Part shown: in pieces, positions 41,949 through 52,255 of the stretch
Position numbering within the stretch: the first letter of the stretch is position 1
Layout: each line of letters begins with the position of its first letter
DNA from: Micropterix aruncella
Lineage: Eukaryota > Arthropoda > Insecta > Lepidoptera > Micropterigidae
Assembly (NCBI GenBank): GCA_944548615.1
Contig: OX155976.1
Span: 3,982,442 to 4,046,441, forward strand
Direction: 5' to 3'
DNA length: 64,000 bases
Notes under the pieces: generated by a model
Seen by the model: the letters and a program-made list of their open reading frames with translations, nothing else
Told to the model about the DNA's origin: nothing
The model's database searches: none
Program-made: the position numbers and the translations under genes

Positions 41949-42570
41949 ACTCAGATCTGGCGAAGCTTTCCCGAGATAGAAACAGAACATTAACACTGGT
42001 TTACGGTTGAGCAACGATACAGTATTTGAGTAATGTTCAGTCAATTATTATCTTAGTACGGTGCGAAACTTGATTATTGAATGTGTTCCATAGACAAGAA
42101 ATCCAGCCAACTCCGCTATTAAATTTGGTTCAAGTAATCTCTAATTTATTCGTTTTGAGCGGCGATACTACAATACAATACAATCAACTACTCCAGTAGA
42201 TAGGCATTCCTACACTTGAATGCATCACAAAATTAAATGCTTAAAATTTAATTACTAAAAACATAACTATCTCGATAGTTGTCATGGCTGTAATATTGTA
42301 TTCAATATAACCTACTTACAAATAATCAAAATATACTAATGTCATTAAATAGTAAGAGAGAATAATATATTAAAATAGAAATGCAAATTCTATGTAGAAT
42401 AATCAACGTAAAATAATTTTATTGTCAATCCAGCAATATGCCTTTGTATTTTTTAAACATAAATAGATGTATACTAAATTATATGAGAATTAGAATGTCA
42501 GCTATCATAATTCCGTTATGTTTAAAATTTTACAAATTTTGCTAATTATCAACATGGAAAATAAACTCCA
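41949..42570 (+). other. MAST intron 5, AT-rich, nothing recognised
   Basis: No repeat ends or coding motif were seen. Confidence 0.5.
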
Positions 42571-42868
42571 AACCAAATCTGGTCGCGAAACAATTATCCG
42601 TTGAGTACGAGTCGACCAAATCTGGTCGCGCGTTTTTTTCACTTCTTTGACGTTCTCATATTTATTCATAATTATCTAATTGTTTTACAAAATGATATTT
42701 CAATATTCTATATTCGAAATTTCAATGCAATCATTGTGCAGTTGTTCTTTTTATGATTGGTGTAGTAGTTTTGTAGTTATAGTACTTTAAGTCGAGCGCC
42801 ATCGATGTCGCCGAAAATCCTGCAAAAGAGACAGATGCATCCATGAAAATACCCATTTACTCCAAGGG
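42571..42868. mobile_element. TTAA MITE, family P2, copy 2, left end lost
   Basis: Matches 17125-17413 from ACCAAATCTGGTCGCG to TACTCCAAGGG; TTAA follows at 42869-42872. The first bases and the left TTAA are missing. Confidence 0.85.
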
Positions 42869-42872
42869 TTAA

Positions 42873-43488
42873 ACCATAAATTGGGTTTCTTACCAAATTA
42901 TTTATAATTATCTTTTTAAATTGGTCCTCTCCGAGGCTTTTCTTTTTATCTGGAATCTTATTATAGAAGGACAAATTTTGGTGTATAAAACTGTATCGCA
43001 CTTTGCTAAGTTGCTGTCGGTTTATGTGGAGATTGATGAAGATGACTCGTATCGTGATGATGAAAATCACTATTCACCGGAACTTCTGCTAGGTGTCTAC
43101 AAGCGTACATAATATTTCGGTAGATGTAGGAAGAAAATAGAGTCATGATTCCTGATTCTACGAACAGCGGCTTACAAGAACTTCATACTGTCACACACTC
43201 GATACTGTCATACATTTTTTTCAAAACATTTTTATTTTTTGATTTTCCCACAATTTTTTGACAAAAGTTGCTTATCTGCTCGTACTGATTTATCCTCTTC
43301 GAGGATGCCGGTTAGTTAAAACTCACCTCACCCCGTATGTATATGTCTTGTCGATTTTTATACACACCTCTACCGACAGATGTTGGAAAGCCTTCTTTAT
43401 CAGATAGATATGTCGATGTGTATCTTTGAAGAGTTATGGCTGAAGTGAATGAAATTTCTGTAATCTATTGTTTTTGATGTGATTTCAG
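42873..43488 (+). other. MAST intron 5, last part, nothing recognised
   Basis: AT-rich DNA up to the exon 6 acceptor. Short ORFs have no family motif. Confidence 0.45.
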
Positions 43489-43625
43489 TCGCAATGTTCC
43501 TCCCAGGAAAGACTCCACGGGTGGCTGGGCGGCCCGGGGACGATCGCCCCACCGCCCTCCGCCGCCATAGCTCCCTCCGCACCGGTCACCTGCCCCCACT
43601 GCACCCACCAACATTCCTGTATCAT
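43489..43625 (+). CDS. MAST: MAST kinase gene, exon 6 (residues 165-209)
   Basis: 137 nt from TTTTTGATGTGATTTCAG to the donor gtaagt, phase 0 to 2. It begins SQCSSQERLHGWLGGPGTIA, where SSxCSSQERLH directly follows the signature motif in MAST proteins. It continues through Ala/Pro-rich sequence to a Cys/His cluster, CPHCTHQHSC, which I do not know from other MASTs. GC-rich. Confidence 0.9.
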
Positions 43626-43666
43626 GTAAGTGCAGAATGTAGACTTTTAACTATGAAACCACTTAA

Positions 43667-43972
43667 CCCCTTGAGTATGATACGACCAAATCTGGTTCTG
43701 AAACAATTATCCGTTGAGTATGATACGACCAGATCTGGTTCCGCGTTTTTTTCACTTCTTTGACGTTCTCATATTTATTCATAATTATCTAATTGTTTTA
43801 CAAAATGATATTTCAATATTCTATATTCGAAATTTCGATGCAATCATTGTGCAGTTGTTCTTTTTATGATTGGTGTAGTAGTTTCGTACTTATAGTACTT
43901 TAAGGTCGATGTCGCCGAAAATCCTGCAAAAGAGACAGATGCATCCATGAAAATACCCATTTACTCCAAGGG
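43667..43972. mobile_element. TTAA MITE, family P2, copy 3
   Basis: 306 bp between TTAA at 43663-43666 and 43973-43976, 41 bp after the exon 6 end. Confidence 0.9.
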
Positions 43973-44072
43973 TTAAAGTTTTATTTTCCCGCTTGCCTGC
44001 TAACTTAAAGGTGATTAAAAATATTGATATTTTCACTTGAAATTGACATGTATTCGCATTATGACATTTTAA

Positions 44073-44300
44073 CCCCTCAGGCCCCGATATCGGCCACAAC
44101 ACGATTCAGTGTGACGGCCCCGTTTTAATTTTATTTGTTTTATTTTATTAATATGTTTTATTTTAATTATGGGTACAGTGGTTTGGCAGTAATTAATATT
44201 TTGGTGAGACAGTGTCATAATTCAATTTTTTTACTAATTTTTACTAATATTTCTTGGGACATCAACTTGTCAATCGGCTGAGGGGCCGTGGTCTGAAGGG
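44073..44300. mobile_element. TTAA MITE, family P1, copy 3
   Basis: 228 bp, CCCCTCAGGCCCCGATATC … GGGCCGTGGTCTGAAGGG, between TTAA at 44069-44072 and 44301-44304. Shorter than the other copies by internal deletion. Confidence 0.9.
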
Positions 44301-44304
44301 TTAA

Positions 44305-44844
44305 AATGCTTTGAAACAACATCGTACTTACCACTGTAATTTATTGTAACTTTTTTTTGTCAATTGTCAATTGTTATAGTCTTTTTTGTTAATTGGAATC
44401 ATTTTGGAGTAATTTCCTATTTATCATTCTTTGTTAAATTGAGTAACTAATTTAACCCCTCTTATCGCGGGGTAAAAATTCAGCCGTCACTTCTGCGTGT
44501 GATAGTTTATATTGGATTTCATATCCAATAATGGATCGCTCACATTCCGCCGTGGGTAGGTTGCATCCAATGATGGACGGGTCACATCAGTCGGATTAAG
44601 ATTAATATAATATAGGTATTTGGTTAGGTATTCCTAAACAATTGTGAAGTTGTAATGGAATTAAATACTCTGTATTCTCTGTATTCCTTCTCGAAACATT
44701 AACGTATGAATGCGAATGAGCAATCGATCATTCACAAAATATCCATGCATGCAGAATAAGCTATTTACGAGTGGGTACCCAATAGTAAAGTTTTTTTTAA
44801 AAGCAATTTGTATTAACATAGTAATAAAAACAAGTTAGTTTCTT
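44305..44844 (+). other. MAST intron 6, part, mostly unassigned
   Basis: Contains, from about 44456, a TTAA followed by CCCCTCTTATCGCGGGGTAA, like a P3 MITE start, but no matching right end was found. Confidence 0.4.
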
Positions 44845-44848
44845 TTAA

Positions 44849-44938
44849 CCCGTCGGATGCCAACAATGCCTATAGGCATTTTGTGTCATTTGACAGACCC
44901 GCAAATAACCGTTTCGGCCGACCCCCATATATATTGTA
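44849..44938. mobile_element. Very short TTAA element, family P4
   Basis: 90 bp, CCCGTCGGATGCCAACAATG … CCCCCATATATATTGTA, between TTAA at 44845-44848 and 44939-44942. It shares its right TTAA with the next MITE. A diverged relative lies at about 7395-7480. Confidence 0.65.
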
Positions 44939-44942
44939 TTAA

Positions 44943-45184
44943 CCCTTCCTCTCGCGAAGTAAAAATTCAGCTATCACTTTTGCGCGCTACATTTTCGAGC
45001 GTAAAATCGGCGCGAGTCGACCGACCTTGATACAAACGACCATAACTTGAAAACCACTATACGGATCATAAAAAAAATACTGCAAAATGATCGCATTGAA
45101 ATTTGACATATAAAAAATTATAACCTGGAAATTGGGGGAGTCCGCCGTTGGTCCCGCAAGGGATGTTACGGAGCTGCTACCTGG
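44943..45184. mobile_element. TTAA MITE, family P3, copy 2 (intact)
   Basis: 242 bp, CCCTTCCTCTCGCGAAG … GGAGCTGCTACCTGG, between TTAA at 44939-44942 and 45185-45188. Serves as the empty-site reference for 40287-41944. Confidence 0.85.
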
Positions 45185-45224
45185 TTAATATATAATATAC
45201 ATGACCAACAAGATTAATTACTAG

Positions 45225-46000
45225 GTAAAAAGAGGGTATTCATGGAAAATCAATATTGTTAGTATTTATTTACAAAATCGACCAAAAAGTTCCGGCGCAA
45301 TTTTTTGCACGCGAAGGCTGGCTTTCGACCAGTTAAAGTACTCATCGTTTGAAGCAACACACTTATCCAATCTGTGTTTCCATTGGAAATTCCCCGATTG
45401 ACGTTTTCTTTAGTGCCGCCTACGAAGTTGCTTTCAACTCCTTCACATCTTCAAATATCTTTCCTTTGAGGTCTCCTTTCATTCTCGGGAACAGAAAAAA
45501 GTCAGATGGAGCCAGGTCGGGTGAGTAGAGTGCGAGGGAACCACAGTCCATCTCTGAGAAGCCAAATATCGACAAACACTCTCAAAGCTGTGTGGGGCAC
45601 TCTTGGAACAAACTTTGCTGCAACGCGTCTCAACCCTAAATCGTCACTCAAAATACGATAGGCACTCCAAGCGACACCTGTGGCTTCTAAAAGTTCTACA
45701 ATAGTTATTCTGCGGTCGGGTCTTCACCCAGTTTTTCCCTGATTTTTTCAAGTTTTTCCAGAATGTTCAGGGCGACCAGCTCGAGGTTGGTCTTCCACAT
45801 TAATTTAACCCCTTTTGAAGCGACTATACTATACTCATAAGCCTGTGCGTGACTCATTGCATCATCCTTATAGGCTTCTCCAAACATTTCATAAGCCTGA
45901 ACTGCAGTTTTCTTCAACAGGAAGCAAAATCTCAAACACACTCGTTCTTTTCGCACGATTTAGCACAGGTTAAAAAACAAGACCTAAAAAAAACACTACG
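45225..46000 (-). pseudogene. Mariner-like transposase pseudogene
   Basis: On the - strand the N-terminal helix-turn-helix reads RFCFLLKKTAVQAYEMFGEA, then YKDDAMSHAQAYE (about 45950-45840). The C-terminal part, near 45530-45480, gives a damaged HSTHPTWLHLTFF where active mariners have the YSPDLAP(S/C)DFFLFP region. Several frameshifts and stops and a central deletion leave it inactive. Confidence 0.65.
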
Positions 46001-46099
46001 CCACTCCTAGTGCATTGACACTGGTATTTATCACGTTACTGGTATTTTATCACGCGTGATAATAATTGCTACTCGTGATTTTCGTGATTGTACTGATGT

Positions 46100-46726
46100 T
46101 TCCAAATGTTTTTGCTTTGCCTGATTTCCAAATGTTTTTGCCTTGGACTCGCCCGCATAGGCACAAAATTTACGTCCTATGACCCAAAATTGGTCTATAA
46201 GGGCTCTATTATCTCCCTTATAGACCCAAATAACCACTTCAAATTTCTTGGCAGGAAAATCACCTGCCAGGGAAAAGACCTCTCTGGCGATCTTGTTATA
46301 GAACATTTCAGTAGTTGCCTGGAAAAGATAGATGCACTGCTAATTTCTGGCCCTCGTAAGGCTTGGATCTATGACAACTATCTAACTTCACATTTGTCAT
46401 GGCTCTTTCTTATTTACGATTTCACCAAAACCCAACTGTATCGTCTGGATGCACTGGTGACAGCTAGTTTATAATCCTGGTTGTCCTTAGCCAAACCAGC
46501 TGACCCCTCGACTCTCTTCAGGTCCAAACACAATTTTGGGCTAGCTCTAAAACTGCCCTCTCTGCTCTACGCCAACTCAAGAATAACCAAAAATTCGATT
46601 CTAAGCAATTCCAAGGATCCTGCAATATCGAAGCACGTAGTAAGTGGCCGTAGTGAGTCAAATGATCTACAAGCCCGCGTTGACTTCCACAAAAAGTTCC
46701 TTACTGGAACTTTTTGTGGAAGTCAA
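46100..46726 (+). pseudogene. RLE element fragment (RT thumb region) ending in a fold-back
   Basis: Matches the main copy from KCFCLGLARIGTKF through LRSKHNFGLALKLPSLLYAN to VDFHKKFLTGT, with a stop at 46472-46474. The right end turns back on itself at 46680-46726. Confidence 0.85.
46680..46726. repeat. 21-bp perfect inverted repeat at the RLE breakpoint
   Basis: TTGACTTCCACAAAAAGTTC plus C (46680-46700), spacer TTACT, then its exact inverse at 46706-46726. The left arm is normal RLE sequence; the right arm is its copied complement. Confidence 0.92.
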
Positions 46727-47110
46727 TGAAATGAACGCGCCACTCATCGTCCAACGAACGGCCGATCACTGATCGGTCGCGTTCGTAGCCGACGACGATA
46801 TGCAATAACTGACTCATTCGTGAACGTTGGAAATGAACGCGCTAAGAATGAACGAAACCAAGTGAACGGTTCAATTCAGCGCTCACCGCTCATCGTTCAG
46901 TGGCGCGGTCGTTTACCAATCACTGATCGGTGATCGGTTGCGTCGTAGCGGCGCCGAGTGATGTCAACGCGGTGCTGTTCGTAGCCGAGATTCAAATAGC
47001 ATGTTCTTTCAAATTCTCGTAACGCGTTCTTCGTGATTGCAAATATCACTAGCTATTGTTATTGTTATTCGTGATCACACCCATCACTACCCCCTTGTAC
47101 TTGAGAGTTG
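46727..47110 (+). other. Region with many GAACG/CGTTC motifs
   Basis: Short direct and inverted motifs (GAACGCGC, CGTTCGTAGCCGA, ACTGATCGGT) recur several times. It may be the subterminal part of a DNA transposon. No coding motif. Confidence 0.4.
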
Positions 47111-47211
47111 AATTACTTGATCTGACCTTATCCAGCTGATGATATTTTCAGAAAATGTTGTGCTATGCTCGAAGTCGCGATTTACTGATCTGATTATATT
47201 TTGCTTTATAG

Positions 47212-47361
47212 AGGTTCGCAAGGATCCGGCATGAACACCTGGGCTTCTCTGTCGGACTCAGGCGGTTCCAGTGGCGTTCCAGCGCCGCCTTCCGCCCCAT
47301 CAAACCGGTCTTCGCAGTCCCCGCACAGCCCTTTCCGCAGACCCAGGAGTCGCAGTTTGAG
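47212..47361 (+). CDS. MAST: MAST kinase gene, exon 7 (residues 211-259)
   Basis: 150 nt from the acceptor TTTTGCTTTATAG to the donor gtaacg, phase 2 to 2. It reads GSQGSGMNTWASLSDSGGSS, a Ser/Pro-rich stretch and SPFRRPRSRSLS across the joint with exon 8. PRSRSLS is the conserved MAST block between the signature motif and the pre-kinase domain. An alternative AG two bases downstream would put the exon out of frame. Confidence 0.93.
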
Positions 47362-47854
47362 GTAACGGAATCGGCTCCCCAAATAGTCGGAGTAGTCATA
47401 GCCATCGATGATTTTCTTTTACAGATAAACAGTTAAAATCATGTACAACTTTTTTTGATTTGAATGTTTTTAACACACACAACACTGTTTGCAAGCTTGT
47501 TTCAATCATCCGCAACTGTTAGATAGAAGATATTTATGTGGGTTCATCAAGCAATTTGTCCGCAATAGCTTTAAGTCCAGTGTATAAATTCATTCAATAT
47601 CTACAGCTGTAGCGTCCCGAAAGTATATTTTAGGTTTCGATCAAGTCCCCTCGCTTTTTGCATTCCTCCAATGTTGTCAGTGCTAGGGTTCATATCCTGG
47701 CCTTTAAGTGCGGTAGCTTTGCGAAGTGTTTCTGCACTTTCTCAAGCAGGCCGATGTCCTTTAGTAGGGACTCCAAACGGCTTTTACTCCAAACTCCAAA
47801 AAGCATAAAGTTTTTCCCATCTTACCCAACATTGGGGTAAGATGGGGAATTCAC
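47362..47854 (+). other. MAST intron 7, first part, mostly unassigned
   Basis: No family recognised. A short GGGGTAAGATGGGG block near 47834 resembles the ends of the MITE at 49701. Confidence 0.4.
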
Positions 47855-47869
47855 TGACCAAAGTCGGGC

Positions 47870-48561
47870 CTTGGGACCTTGGGAGTTAATTGGCCCTTGC
47901 TGAGTTGGCCACGAAGACCCATTCTGTTCAAAGTTGGTCACACTCACGGGTCAACACCTATCCGACGGCCTCCACGCATGAAGTGCGAGCCTGGTTAGGA
48001 CTCTGGCCTTATGGTCAGTTTCCCCTAGGAATCAACCTTCTGGCGCTCCTGGACGGTCTGCACACCGTGCGGCGTAAGCCAATCGACTGTGCACTCTGAC
48101 TAACAGTCGGGGGAGTCTGGAAGCAGTACTGTTTCCTATAGAGTGGGGGTGGTTGCGGACCTTACGGCGACTACTCTTGAAATGACCATCGGCCATCCGA
48201 TCCTGGGTGAACAGCCGGGCAAATGTCGCTGTGGTCCGCGATAGATTCGGTATACACCGTTTCACCGCTTCATAAGGGAGAGGACCGTGCAAGCGACCTC
48301 GAACTCGTAACCAATCAAGAGACCGGAGTAATCTGATCACAATTGGAAGTAAGGGCGTGAGTGTCGGCCCGCCAGGTAACATTCCTGGTTATCTCGCGGT
48401 TAAGGCGTTGGCCTCTTACAGGCTTGTGACGTAGCTAGATAGTGGACTGTTGTGTCCTCAAGTCTTCTACGCTCACTCCAGGGAGATAGAACAACTAATC
48501 GTTAAAACTTCCTGTGGTGACGGGCTCGCCCGTTGTAGTCGACAACCCTTGTTGTTGTTGT
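47870..48561 (+). mobile_element. Family A SINE-like repeat, copy 3, with (TTG)n tail
   Basis: 692 bp flanked by TGACCAAAGTCGGGC (47855-47869, 48562-48576), a 15-bp duplication of RLE 3' UTR sequence. The right end has (TTG)n after GTCGACAACCC, showing that this side is the 3' end. Confidence 0.9.
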
Positions 48562-48576
48562 TGACCAAAGTCGGGC

Positions 48577-49505
48577 TCATCATAATACTATTATTACATT
48601 TCTGGGGGGCGAGCGGTGGATTCTGGACTAACGACCGGCTGTGTTAGGTTTAAAACATCTATCTTGCCGCATGTGGGTGTTCACCTTACCACCCATTCAC
48701 TCCCCCTTCGAAGTCATAGAAATTAAGATGCCGAAATCGCGGTTTTAGATTTTTTTTCAGGAAGGAGTAGATTAATTTCCTGGAGATACCAAGATCTTTA
48801 AAGAGGTGAAACAGAGATTTAGCTAGTAGACCACGAGAGCTAACTTCCACCGCGTGAAGAGGAACAGCTAAGCCGCTCTGAGTGACGGCATTTGCGAGAT
48901 CTTGGTATTTATTTAATTTCTACTCATGGTCGTTTAGGATATTTGATTCCCATGGAACAGTTAATTCTGCAATAAGGGCCATCTTCCTTGATAGAGAGTA
49001 AACAGACGGATGGATATCTGTACAGAGGGCTGTGCTTCCGAGACATTAAGGAAATTATACTGCTTAGAGACCGAATCGACCTTCAGGATCCAATCTGAAG
49101 CTTTCTCAATTATTAAGAAAGGTTTTGTAGTGAAATGTTTTTTGCCTATAGAGCCATCCCGCACAAACTGTATTGGGGTTTTGGAGGGTACTGTCAAACT
49201 CTTGCTGGCATAAGCCATTGATAGGCCAATTACCTCGCTAATAACAGCAATTACTTTGTCGTGGCGGTAAGTGTACCGTCCTTGATCTAAGTCCACCTTG
49301 CAGCCAGCTAGAATATATCTATCTGTGAAAGGGGTATTGCTACAAAGGGAACATGAATTATCCTCGGCTTAGCTCCAGCAAATGAGGTTACTGGGGTCTG
49401 GAATTGTATGCTGAAAGGCATTTAAATAAAATTTCAGCATCTCTGACGTCCAGTCTTACAACATTACATTCCAGTGCATTGGAGGAGGAATGCAAAAGTA
49501 CCCAA
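48577..49505 (-). pseudogene. Older RLE element copy, 3' half
   Basis: A diverged antisense match to about 6200-7100, with stops and indels. Its 3' UTR (from about 47846) was split by family A copy 3. The reading frame is broken throughout. Confidence 0.85.
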
Positions 49506-49700
49506 TTATTATTATTGTCAAATCAGTTTAATAATCAGTCCAATAGCGTGAGCCATACTATTGCTTGATTAAAAGGATGACGTAAATTAGTAAGTTTTAT
49601 TGCGAAAGGTCTGAAGAATATTCATTGCTAAATTGAATCTTACGAATAGCTTTAAAACTATTCAGCTACTTGCAATTTATTTTTTTAATAAATATAGTAA

Positions 49701-50020
49701 AGGGGTAAGATGGGGTACCCGCACAAAATCTGTTGCCATATCTACCTCTACTAGTATAGAACTTCAAAATGAACTTACGAATACTACACTTATTGGTGGG
49801 TCCGAAGCAAGCAAAAGAATACCCAGTATAGTTTTTTTCTCAAACAATGTCATGCAATGAAAATCATTAAAAAATGCAGGAAACATAAAATAACACACTG
49901 CTCTTGACGTGGCATACACTGGCGTCGAAGGGGTTCAGGGGAGAGTGTCATACATTGACACTAAAAAACGTAGCTAGCGCTGTGGGAATTCCGAAAAACT
50001 TTGTACCCCATCTTGCCCCT
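49701..50020. mobile_element. MITE with GGGGTAAGATGGGGTAC ends
   Basis: About 320 bp between AGGGGTAAGATGGGGTAC (49701-49718) and its inverse GTACCCCATCTTGCCCCT (50003-50020; one mismatch). Target duplication not resolved. Confidence 0.6.
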
Positions 50021-50089
50021 ACCGCGTATGCCCCAACCCCGTCATGCCCCGCTCTCCTCTAACCTTTGCCGACTGTATACCCCTGGATA

Positions 50090-50118
50090 TTAAATACAAA
50101 CGGGGCTGCCATGGACCC
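50090..50118 (-). mobile_element. RLE element, 3'-terminal remnant
   Basis: ATTAAATACAAACGGGGCTG then CCATGGA matches the last bases of the RLE 3' UTR in antisense. Confidence 0.6.
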
Positions 50119-50332
50119 CCCCACTTAGGCATTTATTTAATGCTTCATATAACATTTTTAGTTACGATGGGATGTTTAGCTTTGTCATACATTTCATAAA
50201 TAATATAAAAACGAATTTACCACGTGATGCTTCGTCGTAATGACAAGTTGTAGCGTTTTTTTGAGGAAGGAGGGGTGGGTGGATCGGTTATTGTCCAAGA
50301 ATACCGGAACTTCTTAATAAATTTATATACAA

Positions 50333-51057
50333 ACTAGCTGACCCGTGCCCACTTCGTTGGGCGGTAAAACTTTTTACTTGTGATGACATTATGAGTGTGG
50401 TTCGGTTAGTACTGAGTGCTAAGATTTATTTCCTGACTGCCAAGAAAAGGGTTATATTTTTACTGCATATGTATGTATGTATTTGCATGCCAATTTGACT
50501 ATATTACCGTTATTTGTGAGTGTCTTATCTCTTTAACCATGTATACAGTAAAAGGGAAATTATATGCAGTAAAAGGGAAAAGTCTTTAGTTTTAAACACT
50601 TGGGACGATAAATTTACTTATTTTGATAAGAATTCATAATTGTTGATAATATGACCAATAAACATAACATAAACGATTTAAATATTTTTTTAAATATAAA
50701 ATACCACTTTTTGTGACTTAAATATAAAAGTTAGACATATGCTGTCGCTGACTTTTTTGTAGGCATTATCAAGCTCTACTACTTTTCTCTAGAACTTAAT
50801 CATATATATATCTAATCGTTAAGGCAGCGTTAGTTAGAAACGTTTTCGTTCGACCGCTTTTTCTCCGACTTACATTGCTAATTCGACTACCACGAAAAAG
50901 CCTTTTCATTTTTCGGATTAATATATTATAGCCTATGACACTCACAAATAAAGTGGCTTTCTATTGGTAAAAGAATTTTTAAAATCGGTTCAGTAGAACT
51001 AGAGATTACTTCCTACAACCTCACAAACTTTACCTCTTCATAATATTAGAATAGATA
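50333..51057. repeat. Dispersed repeat starting CTAGCTGACCCG
   Basis: Starts CTAGCTGACCCGTGCCCAC and ends TACCTCTTCATAATATTAG, a pair of termini I know from interspersed repeats in other insect sequence. AT-rich, no ORF. Confidence 0.45.
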
Positions 51058-51225
51058 ATAAATACAAATGGAACTATCATGGAATTTACCGACCGGAATC
51101 AGGCCCATCATAAACTATTATTACACTTCTGGGAGGCGAGCGGTGGACTGACGACCGTCTGCGGTAGGTGTAGGACAGCTGTCTTACCCCATGCGAGCGT
51201 ACTTCACCTCCGATTCACGTAATAT
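51055..51225 (-). mobile_element. RLE element, 3' UTR fragment next to exon 8
   Basis: A diverged antisense copy of the RLE 3' UTR (AATACAAATGGAACTATCAT …) ending about 30 bp before the MAST exon 8 acceptor. Confidence 0.8.
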
Positions 51226-51255
51226 TTAGTCTGTATGTTGGTACTATTATTGCAG

Positions 51256-51411
51256 TTCTCCATCGCGGTCCCCCGTGAGCGGAGCGGCGGCCAGCGGCGG
51301 CAGCGGCGGCTCGGGCGCCAGCGGCTGCTCGGCCGACTCGGATGCCGTGTCGGCCATGTCGGTGCTTTTCGCCGCTCGCTTCCCCGCCGCACAAAAACAT
51401 ATGGAAGACAG
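51256..51411 (+). CDS. MAST: MAST kinase gene, exon 8 (residues 261-311)
   Basis: 156 nt from TACTATTATTGCAG to the donor gtcagt, phase 2 to 2. It reads SPSRSPVSGAAASGGSGGSG, Ser/Ala-rich sequence and then FAARFPAAQKHMEDR, the start of the domain that precedes the kinase in MAST proteins (compare KERFPKATAQMEERL). Strongly GC-rich, with a (GGC)n-like stretch. Mobile elements sit on both sides within about 30 bp. Confidence 0.95.
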
Positions 51412-51431
51412 GTCAGTCTGATCTTACACAT

Positions 51432-52044
51432 TGGGAGCTAACGGGCCCATGATGAGTTGGCCACGATGACCCATGTGTTCAGGGTCGGTCACACTGACGG
51501 GTCAACACCCATCCGACGGCCTCCACGCACGGGGTGCGAACCTGGGTAGGACTCTGGAAACAGTTTCCCCTGGGAATCAAACCTCTGGCGCTCCTGGACG
51601 GTCTGCGCACCAAGCGGCGCAAGCCAATCGATTGTGCACTCCGACTAACAGTCGGGGGAGTCCGGAAACTATTGTTTCCTATAGAGCGGGGGTGGTTGCG
51701 TACCTTACGGCGACGGCAAAGGACGCCTTGGTCCGCGATAGATTCGGTGTACACCGTTTCACCGCCTCGTAAGGGAGAGGACCGCGCAAGCGACCTCGAA
51801 CTCGGAACCAATCGAGAGACCGGAGAGATCTGGTCACAATTGGAAGTAAGGGCGCGAGTATCTCGAGCCGCCGGGTTTATTCCTGGCTAACTCGCGGTAA
51901 GGCGTTGGACTTTTACTGATTGTGGCGTAGCTAGACGTCGGATTGTTATGTCCAAAGTCTTCTACGCTCACTGCAGGTCGATAGAACGACCATATTGAGA
52001 TGTCAACTACAACGGGCTCGCCCGTTGTAGTTGACATCTCAATA
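51432..52044 (+). mobile_element. Family A SINE-like repeat, copy 4, fold-back 3' end
   Basis: Flanked by TGATCTTACACAT (51419-51431, 52045-52057), so inserted 20 bp after the exon 8 end. The last 50 bp form a perfect hairpin replacing the usual 3' sequence. Confidence 0.9.
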
Positions 52045-52046
52045 TG
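51991..52046. repeat. 26-bp perfect inverted repeat at the end of family A copy 4
   Basis: CATATTGAGATGTCAACTAC plus AACGGG (51991-52016), spacer CTCG, exact inverse at 52021-52046. Confidence 0.92.
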
Positions 52047-52057
52047 ATCTTACACAT

Positions 52058-52255
52058 ATTTTTATTTATTCTTTTACTTTTATCTATACAGGGTAATACC
52101 CAATTCGAAAACAGCTTGAAACGTAAATATAGGCGGACTCATAAATTAAAGAGTATTAAGGCCTCGTCACAGGCAAAAGGCACTTCCCATGATGATATTA
52201 AGACTTTTACAAAAAAAAACTATATATTATAAATTAATAAATATCCAAAAACTTG
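52058..52255 (+). other. AT-rich intron DNA, nothing recognised
   Basis: No element ends or coding signal were identified. Confidence 0.4.
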
